The notes under the pieces: model-generated
Databases searched by the model: none
Told to the model about the DNA's origin: nothing
Seen by the model: only the letters and a program-made list of their open reading frames with translations
Translations under genes and position numbers: made by a program
Shown here: one piece after another, positions 11,301 to 27,770 of the stretch
Position numbering within the stretch: the first letter of the stretch is position 1
Layout: every line of letters begins with the position of its first letter
Origin: Clitopilus passeckerianus
Lineage: Eukaryota; Basidiomycota; Agaricomycetes; Agaricales; Entolomataceae
NCBI GenBank assembly: GCA_944990035.1
Contig: CALYLX010000135.1
Span: 62,001-126,000 of the forward strand
Length of the DNA stretch: 64,000 nt
Reading direction: 5' to 3'

Positions 11301-13071
11301 ACAAGGTGCTGAAGGATATTGCAAGGCTGTTGGCAACAATGAACCAGCCGTTGAAGTTGATCGCAAGCATGGATTCGCAGGCACCATTCCACCAGCACCT
11401 TCTGACAATGACCATCGGACCTAAATCACGGCCCTCCCCTGCGCTTCTTGCTGCATCGCAAAACTACCTGGCACTCAGAGGGCAGCTCGCTGCAGAACTG
11501 CCGACATACATCAAGTTGTTGCACAGGGGTCTCGGCGCCAGCATTCTCAAGCTGGCCGAAGTGCAGGGAGAGTTCTGGGGCGAGGTGAAGGCAAGGTGGA
11601 GCGACTTGTGGGACATGCTGAGGGTCGAGGGAGAGATGAATGCGGGACACGAGGAGACGGTCAGGGTGTGGCAAGGGAGGTGGGCGGATGTGGATGTCGT
11701 TCTTGCAGCTTTAGGCGTCTGCCATCCACCTGCCCCGTCGTCAAATCCTTCATCCAAGAGGAATACCCAGGATCCCCCACCGAAGGAGAGGAAGCATTCG
11801 AATGCTAGTAGCAATCAAGGGGTTGGGCTCGGAGGAGCATACGCTGGATCCCAGGCCTTCGTCCCACCGATGGCCATCGCAATGTCACCAGCCTTCGCAC
11901 CACTTATGTCCAACTACGAACCCCCTACATACGCGCAGGCATACGCACAGATTGTTATGGCTGCTCACGCTGCCCCTGCACCACAATCACCACCCTCGTC
12001 ACCCCCGTCTCGAGTAGCCCACCAACTCCTGCAGCTGCAAATGTCATGGGCCTGCTGGGAAGCCTGGACCCGTCACACGCTCCATCGAGTGGTATCTCTG
12101 GCCCACTACCGTTACAACCAAAGCCGAGTAAGGGGGGCAGACCCAGAGGGACCAGCGATGTTAGTGGAAAGCGGCCTTCCACTGCTTCTATGTCAATCAG
12201 TGGTAGTTCGGGTGGTGGGAGCTCAATATTCAGCGGAAAGGGGAGCGGAGGGAGCATTAGGCGGAAGACAAGTATGGAGAGCCTGAGGAGTACGGTTGCG
12301 AGCGTACACACTGTCAAGGCATCGACGTCAGCGAAGAGGAACGAGAGTCATACGAGGAAGAAGAGCGGGGAGGGTGGCTTTTTCGACTTCATGTCGTCTC
12401 TGACGGGTCAGCAACCCCAGAGCAAGGACGACATACAGACGATCAAGGGCATGCCACTACCTACTCAGAGATCGACATCCCATGGTAGCACGACAAGCTC
12501 GCAAGAGATGCTCCTTCAGGAGCAGTACGAGCCATACTACCAGCGACAGGAGGCGGGGGATCGTGGAAGAGGGATGCTGCGTAAACCCAACAGCTTGAAG
12601 CAGAAAATTGCGGACCCTTTCCGTGGGTCAGCGCAACAGCAACAATCCAGACAACGGTCCACATCCAAAGGCAACCAGACTTACTTCCCCGACGACCCAG
12701 ATGCACCTCCCCTTCCTGCACCGCAATCACCTCGACAGAACTGGTCCCTCCAGCAACAGCAGCAGCAACAACAACAGTTCTACGCTCGGCCAGATAGCTG
12801 GGCTGAGAAGAAGGGCAAATACGTCTGCAGAGTTATCCACGCCTGCAAGCCTCCCAATGCTGCGTCCTACTTCAGCTACCCCTTCTTCACACTGATGGAG
12901 GGTGACCTATACGAGGTCCTGCAAGAGGTTGGACATCCCAGCATGCACCCTAAACTTCCCCTCTACGTCGATGATGGCGAAGATTGTTTGTTGCTCTGTA
13001 GGGATGGCTATAGAAACGTTGGGTGGGCGCTTGCGAGCTTCTTGGAGCCGATCGAGTTGGAAGGGTGGTGA
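8352..13071 (+). CDS. Rho guanine-nucleotide exchange factor with DH, BAR and SH3 domains
   Basis: Exons 8352-9711, 9770-9985 and 10044-13071. The N-terminal 415 residues are Ser/Thr/Pro-rich. The DH domain starts near residue 419 ('ALHELLSSERAYASDLALV') and is interrupted by a Ser-rich insert encoded by exon 2 and a second insert near 10330-10480. It resumes with 'LLIKPVQRFLKYPLLL', the signature helix that contacts Rho GTPases. A BAR-like helical region spans about 830-1085. A linker with nine consecutive Gln follows, then a C-terminal SH3-like domain ('KYVCRVIHACKPP' to the end). The architecture resembles Tuba/DNMBP-type exchange factors acting at the membrane on Cdc42/Rho. The frame changes once, at the C run 12002-12006, without a possible intron. 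With one base added the product would be about 1,534 residues. Confidence 0.85.
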
Positions 13072-13615
13072 GCGGTTCTAGACATGTTTTGACATCTCTT
13101 TTTACACACTCGTTCTTGTATTTTTTTTCTTTTGTATGGCATACACTCACTCGTGACTGATCTTCATCATTCTGCTCCGGACTTCTTATTGTTTTCTTGC
13201 TGTATCCCGTACCTGTCTTTATTGTCCTCTTCTCTCTGATTACCTACACATCTAGTTGCATTCACATGTAGATCTCGCTCTATCGGAAGATATCTTACCG
13301 TCCATATCCCTCATTTCTTGCAGCACATGTATCATCATCTCAGTACCAATAGTCAAACATGTATATCTTGTGGGAATCCAAAAAATACATATAAATTGAG
13401 ATTATCGTATATCCTATGACAACAATCCCTACTCCAATAAACCCAGAGAAATTATACAGTAGAAGGGGGACGGATCCGGGAGGCGGAAAGGTAAAGCAAT
13501 GGAGCATAGCGTGTTTGCAAGCCTGTTTAGAAGAGCATGATAGAAGAAGGGTTCGAAACGTTCTGATGGACAGAATCATCAGCAAGTCCAAGGTGGAGGG
13601 TAATATCAAACTCCT
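13072..13615. other. Intergenic region between convergent genes
   Basis: 544 bases between the stop codons of two convergent genes. The sequence is AT-rich with pyrimidine tracts, as expected for two 3' UTRs. No additional gene is seen. Confidence 0.6.
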
Positions 13616-16290
13616 TCAAGGCGTCGGCGGTTCATGGCTCCTAGGGTCAACCTCTTCACCCGAGGCGTCCAAGGGCCAGAAGGTATTCCTAAAGACGTTA
13701 TTAGGATCATAGAGCTGCTTGATCTCCTTAAGTCGATCCCAGTTACGGCCAAAGCAAGCCTTCGCTCGTTCGGCGGCTTCATGTCGGCCCAAGAACTTGA
13801 GGTTACAGCTCATGAGATAATGTCGGCACGGGGAAAGGAGCAGGCTCCCACTTACGGATGGGAAGGCGCCTCCTGTGTGGACGGGCTTGAGTGTGTCTGC
13901 AATCCACTGCAAGAGGAATCGAATCTAGAACTCGTCAACGTGGAAGAGGGGAGACTATCTTACCTCCTCTGCAGAATCGACACAGCGGGGATCGTCGAAG
14001 TTCATTTCCCATTGATGTAAAGCCGCAATAGTGAATTGTGCTTCGCGTTGGGACCTTGGCACACAGGTATCTTCAAAGTCAGCGACTGCTCCTCCAGCGA
14101 GCTCGAATAACCAAGCTGTAGGCCGCGTGAGCACGGCACTCTTGAGGGCCTAATGTGTTAGAATGGACTTACTACAGCCAACCGGAGTCTCAGCGAATTG
14201 TATGACTGTCTGGTTGATGATGTCGTCGGGCAGCGAAGAAATCAGGGCAGACCGTATGAACCACTGCCTGCCGGCTTGTTTGAGAAGAGTTAGCCAGAAT
14301 GATGATGGGCGACACACTGACTTTAATTTACCTTTGCCCCGCAGAACCTGAGCCACACTATCTTGTTGATGGAGGAAGCTTTTCTCGTCGACCTCATTGA
14401 GCAGACATTTTTCGCCTTCCCAACTGGAGATCGCGGCGAGATATTCTTGGCCTTTCTCCCTTGCCCCAACGTAGCACATTTGGACAACCACAAGGGAATC
14501 TTTGCCTGCAGGGCCGGCGGTGAGGAGAACATTGGCGTATAGCTCACGTGGGGCACCCTTGACGCAATCTCGGAAATGCTTAATGAGTGAGGGTGCCGTC
14601 GTGCGGTTGAAGCGACTACGAAAGTTGAAATTAAGCAGTTAGATTAGATTCATGGCAGACTGTGCGAAGTATGAGCTCACTAAATGAGGTTCCCTGCAAA
14701 CACCACAGGGACTGGGTATGCTCGTGCCTTGTACCTCGTAGCTACTCCAAGACACGGGCCAGCGCCACGAACTGCCCACCAGAGATCTAAACAGAATTAA
14801 ATGATGAGCGCAGTCCATTTCGTTCATAGAACACAAATCAGAACTGACCTGGGTATTCATTCTCGCTCACCACCACAATCCTGCCATCCGCCAAGACCAT
14901 CTCCACCTCGACTAAATTATCAATGCTCAAGCCACGCATCCGGCTCAAAAAGCCGAATCCACCGAGGAGCATGATTGATGAGCCAACAGGATGAGCGGCA
15001 CTGTATATGGGAATTTCATCAATCGTTGGAGCTGAATGACGACACGGAGACTCGGGGAAACTCACAAGGGAACATGATAGGGTACTCCAACGACCTGCGT
15101 GCCTGCTCCAGCACCCTCAACGTATTTGCCTTCGAGTTTGTGTTGTGCTGTGTATGTATCGATCTCCTTCTGCCTCGCGCCAGCGCCGAAAGTGACGTAT
15201 GCGCAAGGATGAACGGGTTCTGCGTGCGCGGGTAGATTCTGGTGCGCCCCGAGTATCCTGAGCATCGAGAGGGGAGGGAATGGAGACTGCATAGTCGTCA
15301 TCGCCGGTGGTGGGGGGTGGGTCTTCTTCTCGTCGAGGTATCCGAAGGGGTCAGCGTTGCGTGGCTTACGAACTGAGTCATGGCTGCTATTCCCACTTGA
15401 GATATTCGAGCCACTGGCAGATGGTGTCGTAGCACCAGTTGAACTTGTGGATGAGGACCGTGCGTCGCTGGAAGCTTCTGCAGACCTTGATCGTGAGACG
15501 GAACCTGACGAAGAGGAAGACGATTCAGGGTCAGGGGAAGAATTTGGGCCGTCCGTTGAAGGGGTGATGTAGAGTTTGGGTTGAATCTTTGAATCGGTGT
15601 CAACACGACGTTTGGCGCTCGGGGGTGGGCCATCCCCGTCTACCATAGGGCTCGACGAACTGGCATGAACCCCGCCCGGCCCATGAAGGAAAGTGTTGAC
15701 AGCTCGGGAGGCGAGGTCGTAGCGACGAAGTGCGGCGTCGTCTTCTCTACGACGCTTGCCACTATTCGTGCCATCCCAGTTGCCGGGGTTGGCTACGGTC
15801 TCCTTCCCCTTGGAATTGGCGGCAGCGACATCTCTGAGCGACGTAAAGCCGCCTTCCGAGTTGGGTGGCTCGATGTCGATTTCCGTTAACCGGGAGAGGT
15901 CGATAATGACATCTCCGTTGATGGCCCAGCCGGCTGTCCCGTAGCCTCCAGCTTTGACCGACAAGGATAGGCCATGCTTCGTGCAGAACAAGATGACTCT
16001 GGTGGATAAACCGAGCTTTAGACAAGCGTCCTGGTGCAACCCTTATCCGCATCACACACCTGCTAACATCCCCAGCGTCGAGAGGACATACGACGGCTTT
16101 TGACAGGGATTTAACATTGCCGTTGAAGATTGTCGAATATTCTTGAAAACTGTAGACATTTCAGCTCTTGTATTCAACCGCAGACAAGGATACGAACATA
16201 CCCAGGCATTCCACGTTGGATGACTTCTCCTCTGCATATGGAGCCCAGTTCTTCGTATAGCCGAGTTGGTAAAGGTGTTGGTAGCGACAT
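13616..16290 (-). CDS. FAD-linked oxidoreductase (FAD_binding_4 plus BBE) with a Ser-rich insert
   Basis: Ten exons, all in phase: 16290-16202, 16149-16060, 15998-15066, 15000-14849, 14786-14681, 14615-14332, 14274-14173, 14115-13964, 13906-13856, 13795-13616, giving 712 residues. The N-terminal FAD-binding half reads 'LSVKAGGYGTAGWAINGDVI'. Its second half ('AAHPVGSSIMLLGGFGFLSR', 'DLWWAVRGAG') follows an insert of roughly 200 residues rich in Ser, Asp and Arg, all within exon 3. The C-terminus carries the BBE-type ending 'YDPNNVFRNTFWP'. Family members use FAD to oxidise sugars, alcohols or alkaloid-like substrates; the substrate here is unknown. The position that holds the FAD-linking His in many relatives (GGH) is Tyr here (GGY), so the cofactor may not be attached covalently at that site. 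No signal peptide is evident. Confidence 0.85.
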
Positions 16291-16344
16291 GTTGATAGTA
16301 AATGGGTAAAAGGGAGATTGAGCTGCAAGGCTCGAAATGGGGAA

Positions 16345-16353
16345 TTATATAAA
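16345..16353 (-). promoter_or_regulatory. Possible TATA box of the FAD oxidoreductase gene
   Basis: On the minus strand the sequence reads TTTATATAA, about 55 bases upstream of the start codon at 16290, a plausible distance for a fungal core promoter. Confidence 0.4.
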
Positions 16354-19300
16354 TAAGCGGTAAACCCGTTCGTCAGTCGCCCCCGTGCCTCGAATTTTTC
16401 GGAGCCCGCGAAGGTCTCCCCGATTAAACCACAACTTGCTCCCGATCGGTCACTACACAAACCGAACTCCCTCATAAACTACTCGTCAAAGTTTGTTAAA
16501 AAAAACTGTATTGTCGGGTGTGTCGGGCAACCGGGTACCTTCCTGGCCCCCCTCGTTAAACCTCATTCTGGATAAACGGCCCAAACCTGTTCGCAAATGC
16601 CCAAAACAGCCTGTTTTTGGCTGTGCGCGAAGCCTTTGGAGCACGGATTTGGCTGTTTACAACTAATCACAAACTCTGGGTCCCTCGAGAGGTACCGAAG
16701 AGAAAAATCTAATGAATTCTCTATCTGGATTACATGACCCGACCGTGCTTGGCTGCTGAACAGAAATCTACAGAGGATGCAAGGTTGTTTGACGCCTCGT
16801 ATTAAGCTCCATGCAGGGTCCTATGACGGGCCTTGCGTAGATCATCAATCCTTTCCAGGAAATAGTATGCTGCGGTGCAATCTCCAATCAATGTCGTCTT
16901 CCGCTCCAGGGATACGTAAAGCAAGCATCCAAGAGTTCCGCACTTCGCCCAACGACTCCTGAACTTGGGTTTTCAGGTTCGAACAGTTCAAATTTCTCCT
17001 GATATCCAATCTTACCGCGAGGCGTCCAAAGGCCGAACCCAACGCATTTGCCGTTTGAAATGGACTCAGATAAAGCGGCGGAATATGACCCAAACACCGG
17101 TGAGTAATAAACGGCTAAGAGCCTATGAGTTTGGTGCTCTAATCTTACTGAGAAAGGCAACTCATAAATTTGCTTAATCTTGGTTCTGGGGATCTCGGGC
17201 TCGAGTGTATGGGTTGCCCCTTCTCCACCAGCACCTGCCAGCTCAGGGGCCAGCTCGAGGCATCACGGCACGCACTCTCCATAGGAACAATGTTCTTCAT
17301 CGTTGTTGAGAATGGTACACTCTCCAGCAGCCCTGCCGCTCCTCCATACATTGAGCAAGATGTCGACTGATGCCGATTATCTTAGCCGACTCCCCAACGA
17401 CGTCATTATCTTCTACTGGACTAGAGGCTCCAAACTTTGATCGAGCTGCGCTCGCCTCTACGTGAATGATGAGATTCAGGCTTGGATGGAAGCTTGGAAG
17501 CTGGGCGACTTGCTTAAATCCCGGCTGCTACTTGGAATGCACGAGACAGCGGCCCGATGGAGCTTCTTGATGTACGAGACTCACGAGGCCGTCTAGTGGC
17601 CGCAGCCCTACGGCTAAGCTCGACGAAATGAGGAGCATGGACAGGGAGCCTTCGTACCCTGGCTAAACACCACCAATAAGATGTCGCGGTGGGACACTTA
17701 CGCGTACTTACGCCCTGCGTGCCGAGTTAATGTATTATTCTTACCCATCAGGACCCTTGGTTTAATTCTCGAAGTGTCGGTAGGCGATGAAGGAATTGTG
17801 GCCTGTCAGATGTTCTCGAATGTATTGAAAGATCCTGTGAGCTGTCTAATTTTTTGCTTCCGTACCGTCGAGCCGAATTCACTGGACCTTGAGAAAGAAC
17901 ACCACCCTTTACACATGTTCAGCACATGGCATTGGGGAGGCTGGAGGCGGAGAACACTGTCGGCTATAAGGAAGCTCCTATTGGCACCGTTGTCAGCAGA
18001 AAAGTAAGTACGCGGTGCACGCTCTTCACTTTAGTGTATTCTTGCTATCTGATAACGATCATATTTATCTTAATCTTAAGCAGCACGACGGTTCGGCTGG
18101 CACCTGATTTTATCAAGGTCCCAGAGTTTATACCCGCCGAATCGACGTCGTAGACCCTACGGCATTCGCTTCAGGTTTCATTGCCCGTTACTCTCCGTGG
18201 TCGGAAGGTTGGCTGTTCATGTGTTTCTCTAAAGACGCTCAGAACCAGGCTGTTATCCTGCCGAAAAGGAGGTTACCCACGTGGAGCATTGCAGAGTGGC
18301 GTTCAGTCGTTTGCGAGGTCTAGAACATTGTTGGAGACAAGAAATCATAATATGTTCTCGCCTCACGAATCCACTGAGGTCTTGTGCACCTGTGTCTCCA
18401 ACAATCATGTAAGACGATTTGGTATTTGATCCCCGTCTTGTTGGCTGGGTTTGTTCCTGATGTAGGTTCTCTCAAAGGATGGTAGACGCTCAGCTCTTCA
18501 CAAGACCAACTTCGCTGTCAGTCATGTTCATGAAATGTCCGATGTCAAGTAGAACCTAAAGGCCTTGGGGCTCCCTATTTTTACTCGTCTGGTCAGAACT
18601 TGTCGCCTCGCCTCGGCCAGGGTCTAGAGGCTTTACTGCCACGATGAGAAAGCACTGCCATTACTTAGCCTGAACAGCGCCACAGCCGCAGTGTGAAGAA
18701 GAAGATTGCGAAAAGCCGTCTTCTTATTACTTCAGAAGGTGGACTTCTTCTGTATTGTTCCGGGGAACCTGAGAATTATCGTCATACTCAACTGGATGGG
18801 TTTACATCTGAATATCGATGTGTCTGCTGTTTTCATGCTCCACTCGCTGCAGAGCCTAGACCCTGCCAAATAAAACTGAATTGAATTCAAGAGGAATTTG
18901 GTGAAGGCTCGGGAGCCAGGATACTGGGAAACGAAGCGTAGAGGGGACACGAAACGTTGTTTTCTTGGAGTACCTTGACGACAATCGCCTGTCATTGTGT
19001 TGTGGTCTGTATTCCGCATTGGCCAACCCTCGGTACATGAACACCTGTTAGACCCCACAAATGAATGAACACGCTTCAGAATCACATCGCACATATGTTC
19101 TCTCGGTCACCATAGACTTGCCGCCTTTCAAGACAATTTATCAATTTCCGTTGGCCCTACAGCCCAAGAAACCCCCTTACGGCCGACCCGAGGCATATGG
19201 ACCCTTCAAGCTCCTGCTTCGCCAATTAGTTCCGTCCATATTCCTGGTACCTCACAACTCTCAAAGATCCACAAAGACAGAGAAGACATAGCAAACGGAG

Positions 19301-20704
19301 AGAGAGAACCGGCGGAGGCTATGTTATGGAGTGGAGTAAATTGGGGGGCCCGTCTGCGTGTCAAGTGACGACGAGAGTGGAGACACGGGAAAACATACGA
19401 GTGACTCGAAACTAAGGTGTGTAGCCTCCGCACATACCTTCATTCACAGCCGTGTATATTCATGTCGGAACACATAGAATGCCTCGTGCGTTTCGCGCCT
19501 ACTTGTCCTCAGCTCGACGGGGTGGCTCCATCACGCCTGAACGCATTCAAGCTGGTAAATGGTTTTGTCTTCAGCGAACTACATGTTCAAGACTCTACGA
19601 TTCATTGCCATCAATGCAATGAATACGATGTCCTTGGGGCGCAGGTTCTGGACCCATTCAAGGTATTCCAAAGCTGGTCGGTCGGCCAGCACGCTCACAC
19701 CTTATTCTTGTCCAGATTTCAGCGACAATGGAACGGCGACGGAAATTGGGGTCAAGTCTAGTGATTCAAGTGCGATTTGGGGCTCTTAATAAGTTTGGCT
19801 GACTACCTCGTTTTGTGATGCACTCAGACTTCGAAGGAGTGTTCATTGGCAACACTCAATCTGTCGAAGTGGATGGGCTTTGGGTAAAATATTATCTCCC
19901 TGTCGATAGGTCGATGATATACTACATTTGTATCAGACCTACAAAATTTTAGATCTAGCTGAAGCGATTCTTGGAGGGCTCAACAGTCGATGACTCGAGG
20001 CTTGATCTAGGCCCACTGAACGGGTTGTTGCGATTCAGCAAGGGAGCATAGAGCTAGGCGCTGGAGAAATACGTCGGCCATAAAAAGGATGGTATTATTC
20101 CTCGGGTGGGTCTACTAGTGTGCAAATTATATATTTTGCAGAAGCAGGATGTTGGGCAGCTTGAACTGGCTTCGACCGACTTTGCTTCGGTTTTTCCTTG
20201 GGTTTTCCAAATGTATTCTCCGTTAACATCCTTCCGAGCTATGTTCATTATCGACATAATTGCATCGATTCTAGTTTTTGAAGTCCAAGAAGTAGAATTT
20301 CGACTTTTTCCAAGTCACCTCCCCTTGCATCTTACGAAAAGGAACAAGAAAGGGATGTGGGACTCGATCGGATGACGGATCGGAAGTGAAGCTTCGTGAG
20401 AACATATTTTCAAGGACGCAACGAATTCACTGACAACCCTGAAGACGGGCTCCGTTCCCTGCTTCCATCATCATCCGAGGCTTTTGGGACATGCGTTTTG
20501 CTTGGAACCTTGTTGAACGACCCTACCTCACATCACATAGAACATACACAACAGAGAACTACCGGGACGGCGGGATTCCGGGCATAGTTCGGACCGGCTT
20601 CAGACGCCCGGACCGATCGCGTCAGATGTCCAACTTCTGGATAAAAGGAAGCCTACGATTATCTCTACAACCAACCACCACTACTGCTTCGTTTTATCGA
20701 GAAA
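16354..20704. other. Gene-poor region of 4.35 kb
   Basis: No chain of exons with consistent phase could be built on either strand. Near 17360 an ATG opens a short reading frame, 'MSTDADYLSRLPNDVIIF', that resembles the start of an F-box domain but stops after 26 codons. Stops continue downstream, so at most this is gene debris. The last 100 bases carry the promoter of the aldo/keto reductase, including a TATA-like GGATAAAAGG near 20640. I saw no terminal inverted repeats, reverse transcriptase or transposase motif. Confidence 0.5.
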
Positions 20705-22023
20705 ATGTCTTTTGGAAAGGGTATCCCTCTCTCAACTGGAGCCACCATCCCTCAGATTGGTCTCGGCACATGGCTTTCGAAGCCCAAGGAGGTCGAAAAC
20801 GCTGTGAGTGGCACGTTTTGAGAGGATCGGGGGAATCTGGCTCATAGGTTACTTTCCCCTGGAAATTAGGTTGAAATCGCTGTCCGCAATGGATACAGGC
20901 ATCTCGACCTTGCGATGATCTACGAAAACCAGGATGAGGTTGGCGCAGCGTTGAAGAAAGTCATTCCATCCGTTGTGAAGCGAGAGGAGCTTTTCATTAC
21001 ATCAAAACTCTGGAACTCTGCTCACCAACCTGCTGTTTCCGAGGCAGAGCTTGATGAAACTCTCAAGCAGCTTGGTATTGACTACCTCGATCTTTACCGT
21101 AGGTTTAAGCAGCAACTTTCACAATAAAGCCTTTGATTGACATAATTTCATTACAGTCGTCCACTGGCCCATTGCCTTCCCTCCTGGAAACGGCCTTAAC
21201 CCCCCTCACGCAACTAAAGCAGGTGAAACCGCAATTGACAAGGAAACCAGCCTGGTTGATACCTGGAAGGCCATGATTGCCCTTCCTAAATCTAAGGTGA
21301 AATCCATCAGCCGATTCTTTACTTCGATTTGCTTACAGAGGACCATTAGGTCAGGGCTATCGGTGTCTCCAACTTCACTGTTGAGCACCTCAAGGGTATC
21401 ATCGATGCTACTGGCGTCGTTCCGGTATGTGATACCTGTAGAATCCCCTAAACATGGAAGGCTCATTCCCCTTGCAAGGTCGCAAACCAAATCGAAGCCC
21501 ACCCTCTCCTGCCTCAGGATGATCTCGTTGCCTTCTGCAAGGAGAAGAACATCCATCTTACGGCCTACAGCCCTCTTGGCAACAACTGTAAGTCCCTTCC
21601 CTGTATCTTCCAATGTATGGCAATTCAAATTCCTTTGGCCACAGTGATCGGCAAGCCCAAGCTCACCGACTACGAAGTCGTTGTTGACGTCGCCAAGAAG
21701 CTCGGTGCTACGCCCGCCCAGGTCCTCGTCGCCTGGGGTGCCTACCGTGGTTACTCTGTCATCCCCAAGTCGGTACAGGAGGAGCGTATTATCTCTAACT
21801 TCAAGCAAGTCGAGCTTAGCAAGGAAGATTACGAGAAGATCACTGCTATCGGCCACGGCAACTACACACGGTGAGTACATTGCTCTCGTACCAAAAAGGC
21901 GTATTCTGATCAGGACTTTCCCTCAGGTACAACATTCCATTTACCTACAAGCCTAAGTGGGATGTCAACATCTTCGATGAACCCATCGAGAAGCAAGCTG
22001 CTTTCAAGGTCAAGATTGCATGA
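20705..22023 (+). CDS. NADPH-dependent aldo/keto reductase
   Basis: Seven exons (20705-20803, 20870-21098, 21157-21296, 21350-21424, 21479-21587, 21645-21870, 21927-22023) join in phase to 324 residues. The AKR catalytic tetrad is visible: Asp and Tyr in '[15 protein letters not shown]', Lys in '[11 protein letters not shown]' and His in 'LVHWP'. The cofactor-binding '[11 protein letters not shown]' lies near the C-terminus and is typical of NADP(H) use. Overall the sequence looks like the GCY1/YPR1/glycerol-dehydrogenase branch of fungal reductases, cytosolic enzymes that reduce aldehydes or ketoses to alcohols. The exact substrate cannot be read from the sequence. All introns are 50-66 bases. 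The gene converges on the Ca pump gene, with 234 bases between stop codons. Confidence 0.92.
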
Positions 22024-22257
22024 ACGAATTGAAGCGTATTATATCGCGTCTGTAACGTTATTCATGACTTATTAGTGAAGAGTCGAGGCCGCTTGTAACA
22101 ACATACTTAATCAACTGAATACAATCGGAAGTTCGCAGGCCTGATGTGCGAGAAGACGAAAATAGTATTATAGTTCCTCGTTGAATAAACGGATAAAGGT
22201 AGGTTGAACAAATCGAACTAATATATATCCCACAAATGTATGTATAGTATCGCTCTT

Positions 22258-26107
<3,850 letters not shown>

Positions 26108-27770
26108 ATTCGTGACCGACGTGTCGTAGAAATCAAGAAATTGAGTGAGCCCGCTGGGTTTTAAGTAATAGAGTTGTTGGACCCGTTTAACATACAATGC
26201 AAACGAGTTTTAGAGATTATTGCTGCTCTCGTCGTCGCAAACGATGAGCTACAGTTTGATACGTCGGTGAATTGGCGTTCAATCAGACACGTTTGGTGTT
26301 TGCCAAAATCCTGTGCTACCAACAACGACAGCCGTTATCTCCATTTGATTCTTTCGCCCGAACCATCGTCATCTCAAGGATACCAAGTTGCAACTTTGAG
26401 AGGACATTGTTCAAGGAGATGGTAACATGGCACAAATGGGGGGAGTAAAATCTCTCCCTTGGCTTATAGGGCGTGTAGACGTCCACAAGCGAATTCGAGG
26501 CGATCAAAGAGGCTTCTCCGCAGCAGTAATCAGCATTTCTCTACCGAATTTTGAGTAGTTGGGCTTCGAGAGATCCAGGCAGGTTGAGGTAGCGAGATTA
26601 CTACTCTTGAGCTCGAGAACCGTAAGGTAAGCCGTACAGAACCGAGGGCCAGATTCTACGATGGAGTGAACACCTGTATGTGCTTGAGGTAGAAAAAGAT
26701 ACAAAGTTATTCTCATGCCCCTGTGGTGCGAGTACATCTCGACCTTCGAGCCAGTTCCGAGTCCTTTGTCGCCTGAAATTCCACCGTCGAAAACCTCATT
26801 CAGGTGCAATTCAGTACGTTCACCCTTCAGTGTGAAATGCCCCACCTTACAGCGAACACAAGGTGATATCATGATGGTTACCCAAAGTTTCAACAGAACG
26901 TGGGCAGGCGGAAAGCGTGTCAAGCCTACATTCAATATAAAACATAGGAGACTTTTTCGCGCGGTTGACCGTTCGTAGTGGCTGCTGACCAGTCGGCAGT
27001 TGCAGCATTTGTAGAGGTCGGGATTGTGGCGCGTTTTAGCTCAGTAGACGATCAGATTGCAGGTGATCTCGACGAACATGCATTCCCAACCCCAGAGAAC
27101 CCTGAATAATCCTAGCGAAAGGACGTACCTGGGAAACTGTAAATCGCTGTCATTTCAACAAACAGACACCGAAAAGCTCCTCAAATATGATGACGATCGA
27201 TCGAAAACCCTCAAGAAAACGTTCATAGAACCATTGCAGATCCGGATTTTGGATTTTGACATCTCCAAAAATATCTTACAGCCTCCGTATACTACAGGTA
27301 CATAACTGTTTGAGGATCCGTGAAAAGGGAAAGCAGCACCACCAGGAAAGCGAAAGGGATTGATGTGTGGTCACGTCGTAGCAAGTAGGGTGTGGGTTGG
27401 GGTCGTAAAATAGGGGGTGGAGGGAAGGGAGAAGGGTCAATGCGAGGCATGGATGGGTGTGCAGGGTTATATGAGGGGAAGTTCCAGATGAAATAGATAG
27501 TACAGTATGCTTATTCACAAGGGAATCAATGCTTATCTGGGTATATGTAGCGTAAATTGATGATATGACGACAGTAACGTAGAGGGGGGAAAGAGGTAAC
27601 GGGAGAAAACAACGAAGCAAATGAAAACAAAAAGGAAAAAAGAGCAACAGTGGGAATCACCCGGGGTGCCGTGGTCGTGGTCGACCCCGCTCACTTTTAG
27701 ATACGTCCATTAGATCAATCGGAGATGTAAAGCTCATCACCTGCATTGGAAGAAAGCGGGTCAATAACGA
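26108..27770. other. Intergenic region, 1.66 kb, no gene seen
   Basis: It lies upstream of the Ca pump start and downstream of the membrane-protein stop. The minus-strand ORF at 27276-27647 is a pyrimidine-rich translation without domain features, probably 3' UTR of the neighbouring gene. The stretch around 27031-27066 resembles a tRNA D arm but lacks the rest of a tRNA. Confidence 0.5.

Noticed and set aside
12002..12006. Programmed ribosomal frameshifting in the Rho exchange factor
   Set aside because: There is no typical slippery heptamer plus structure, and the same one-base defect occurs at four other homopolymers in unrelated genes, so undercalling explains all of them better.
27031..27066. 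tRNA-like D-arm sequence (TTTTAGCTCAGTAGAC)
   Set aside because: No matching acceptor stem and no T-arm B box within tRNA distance.
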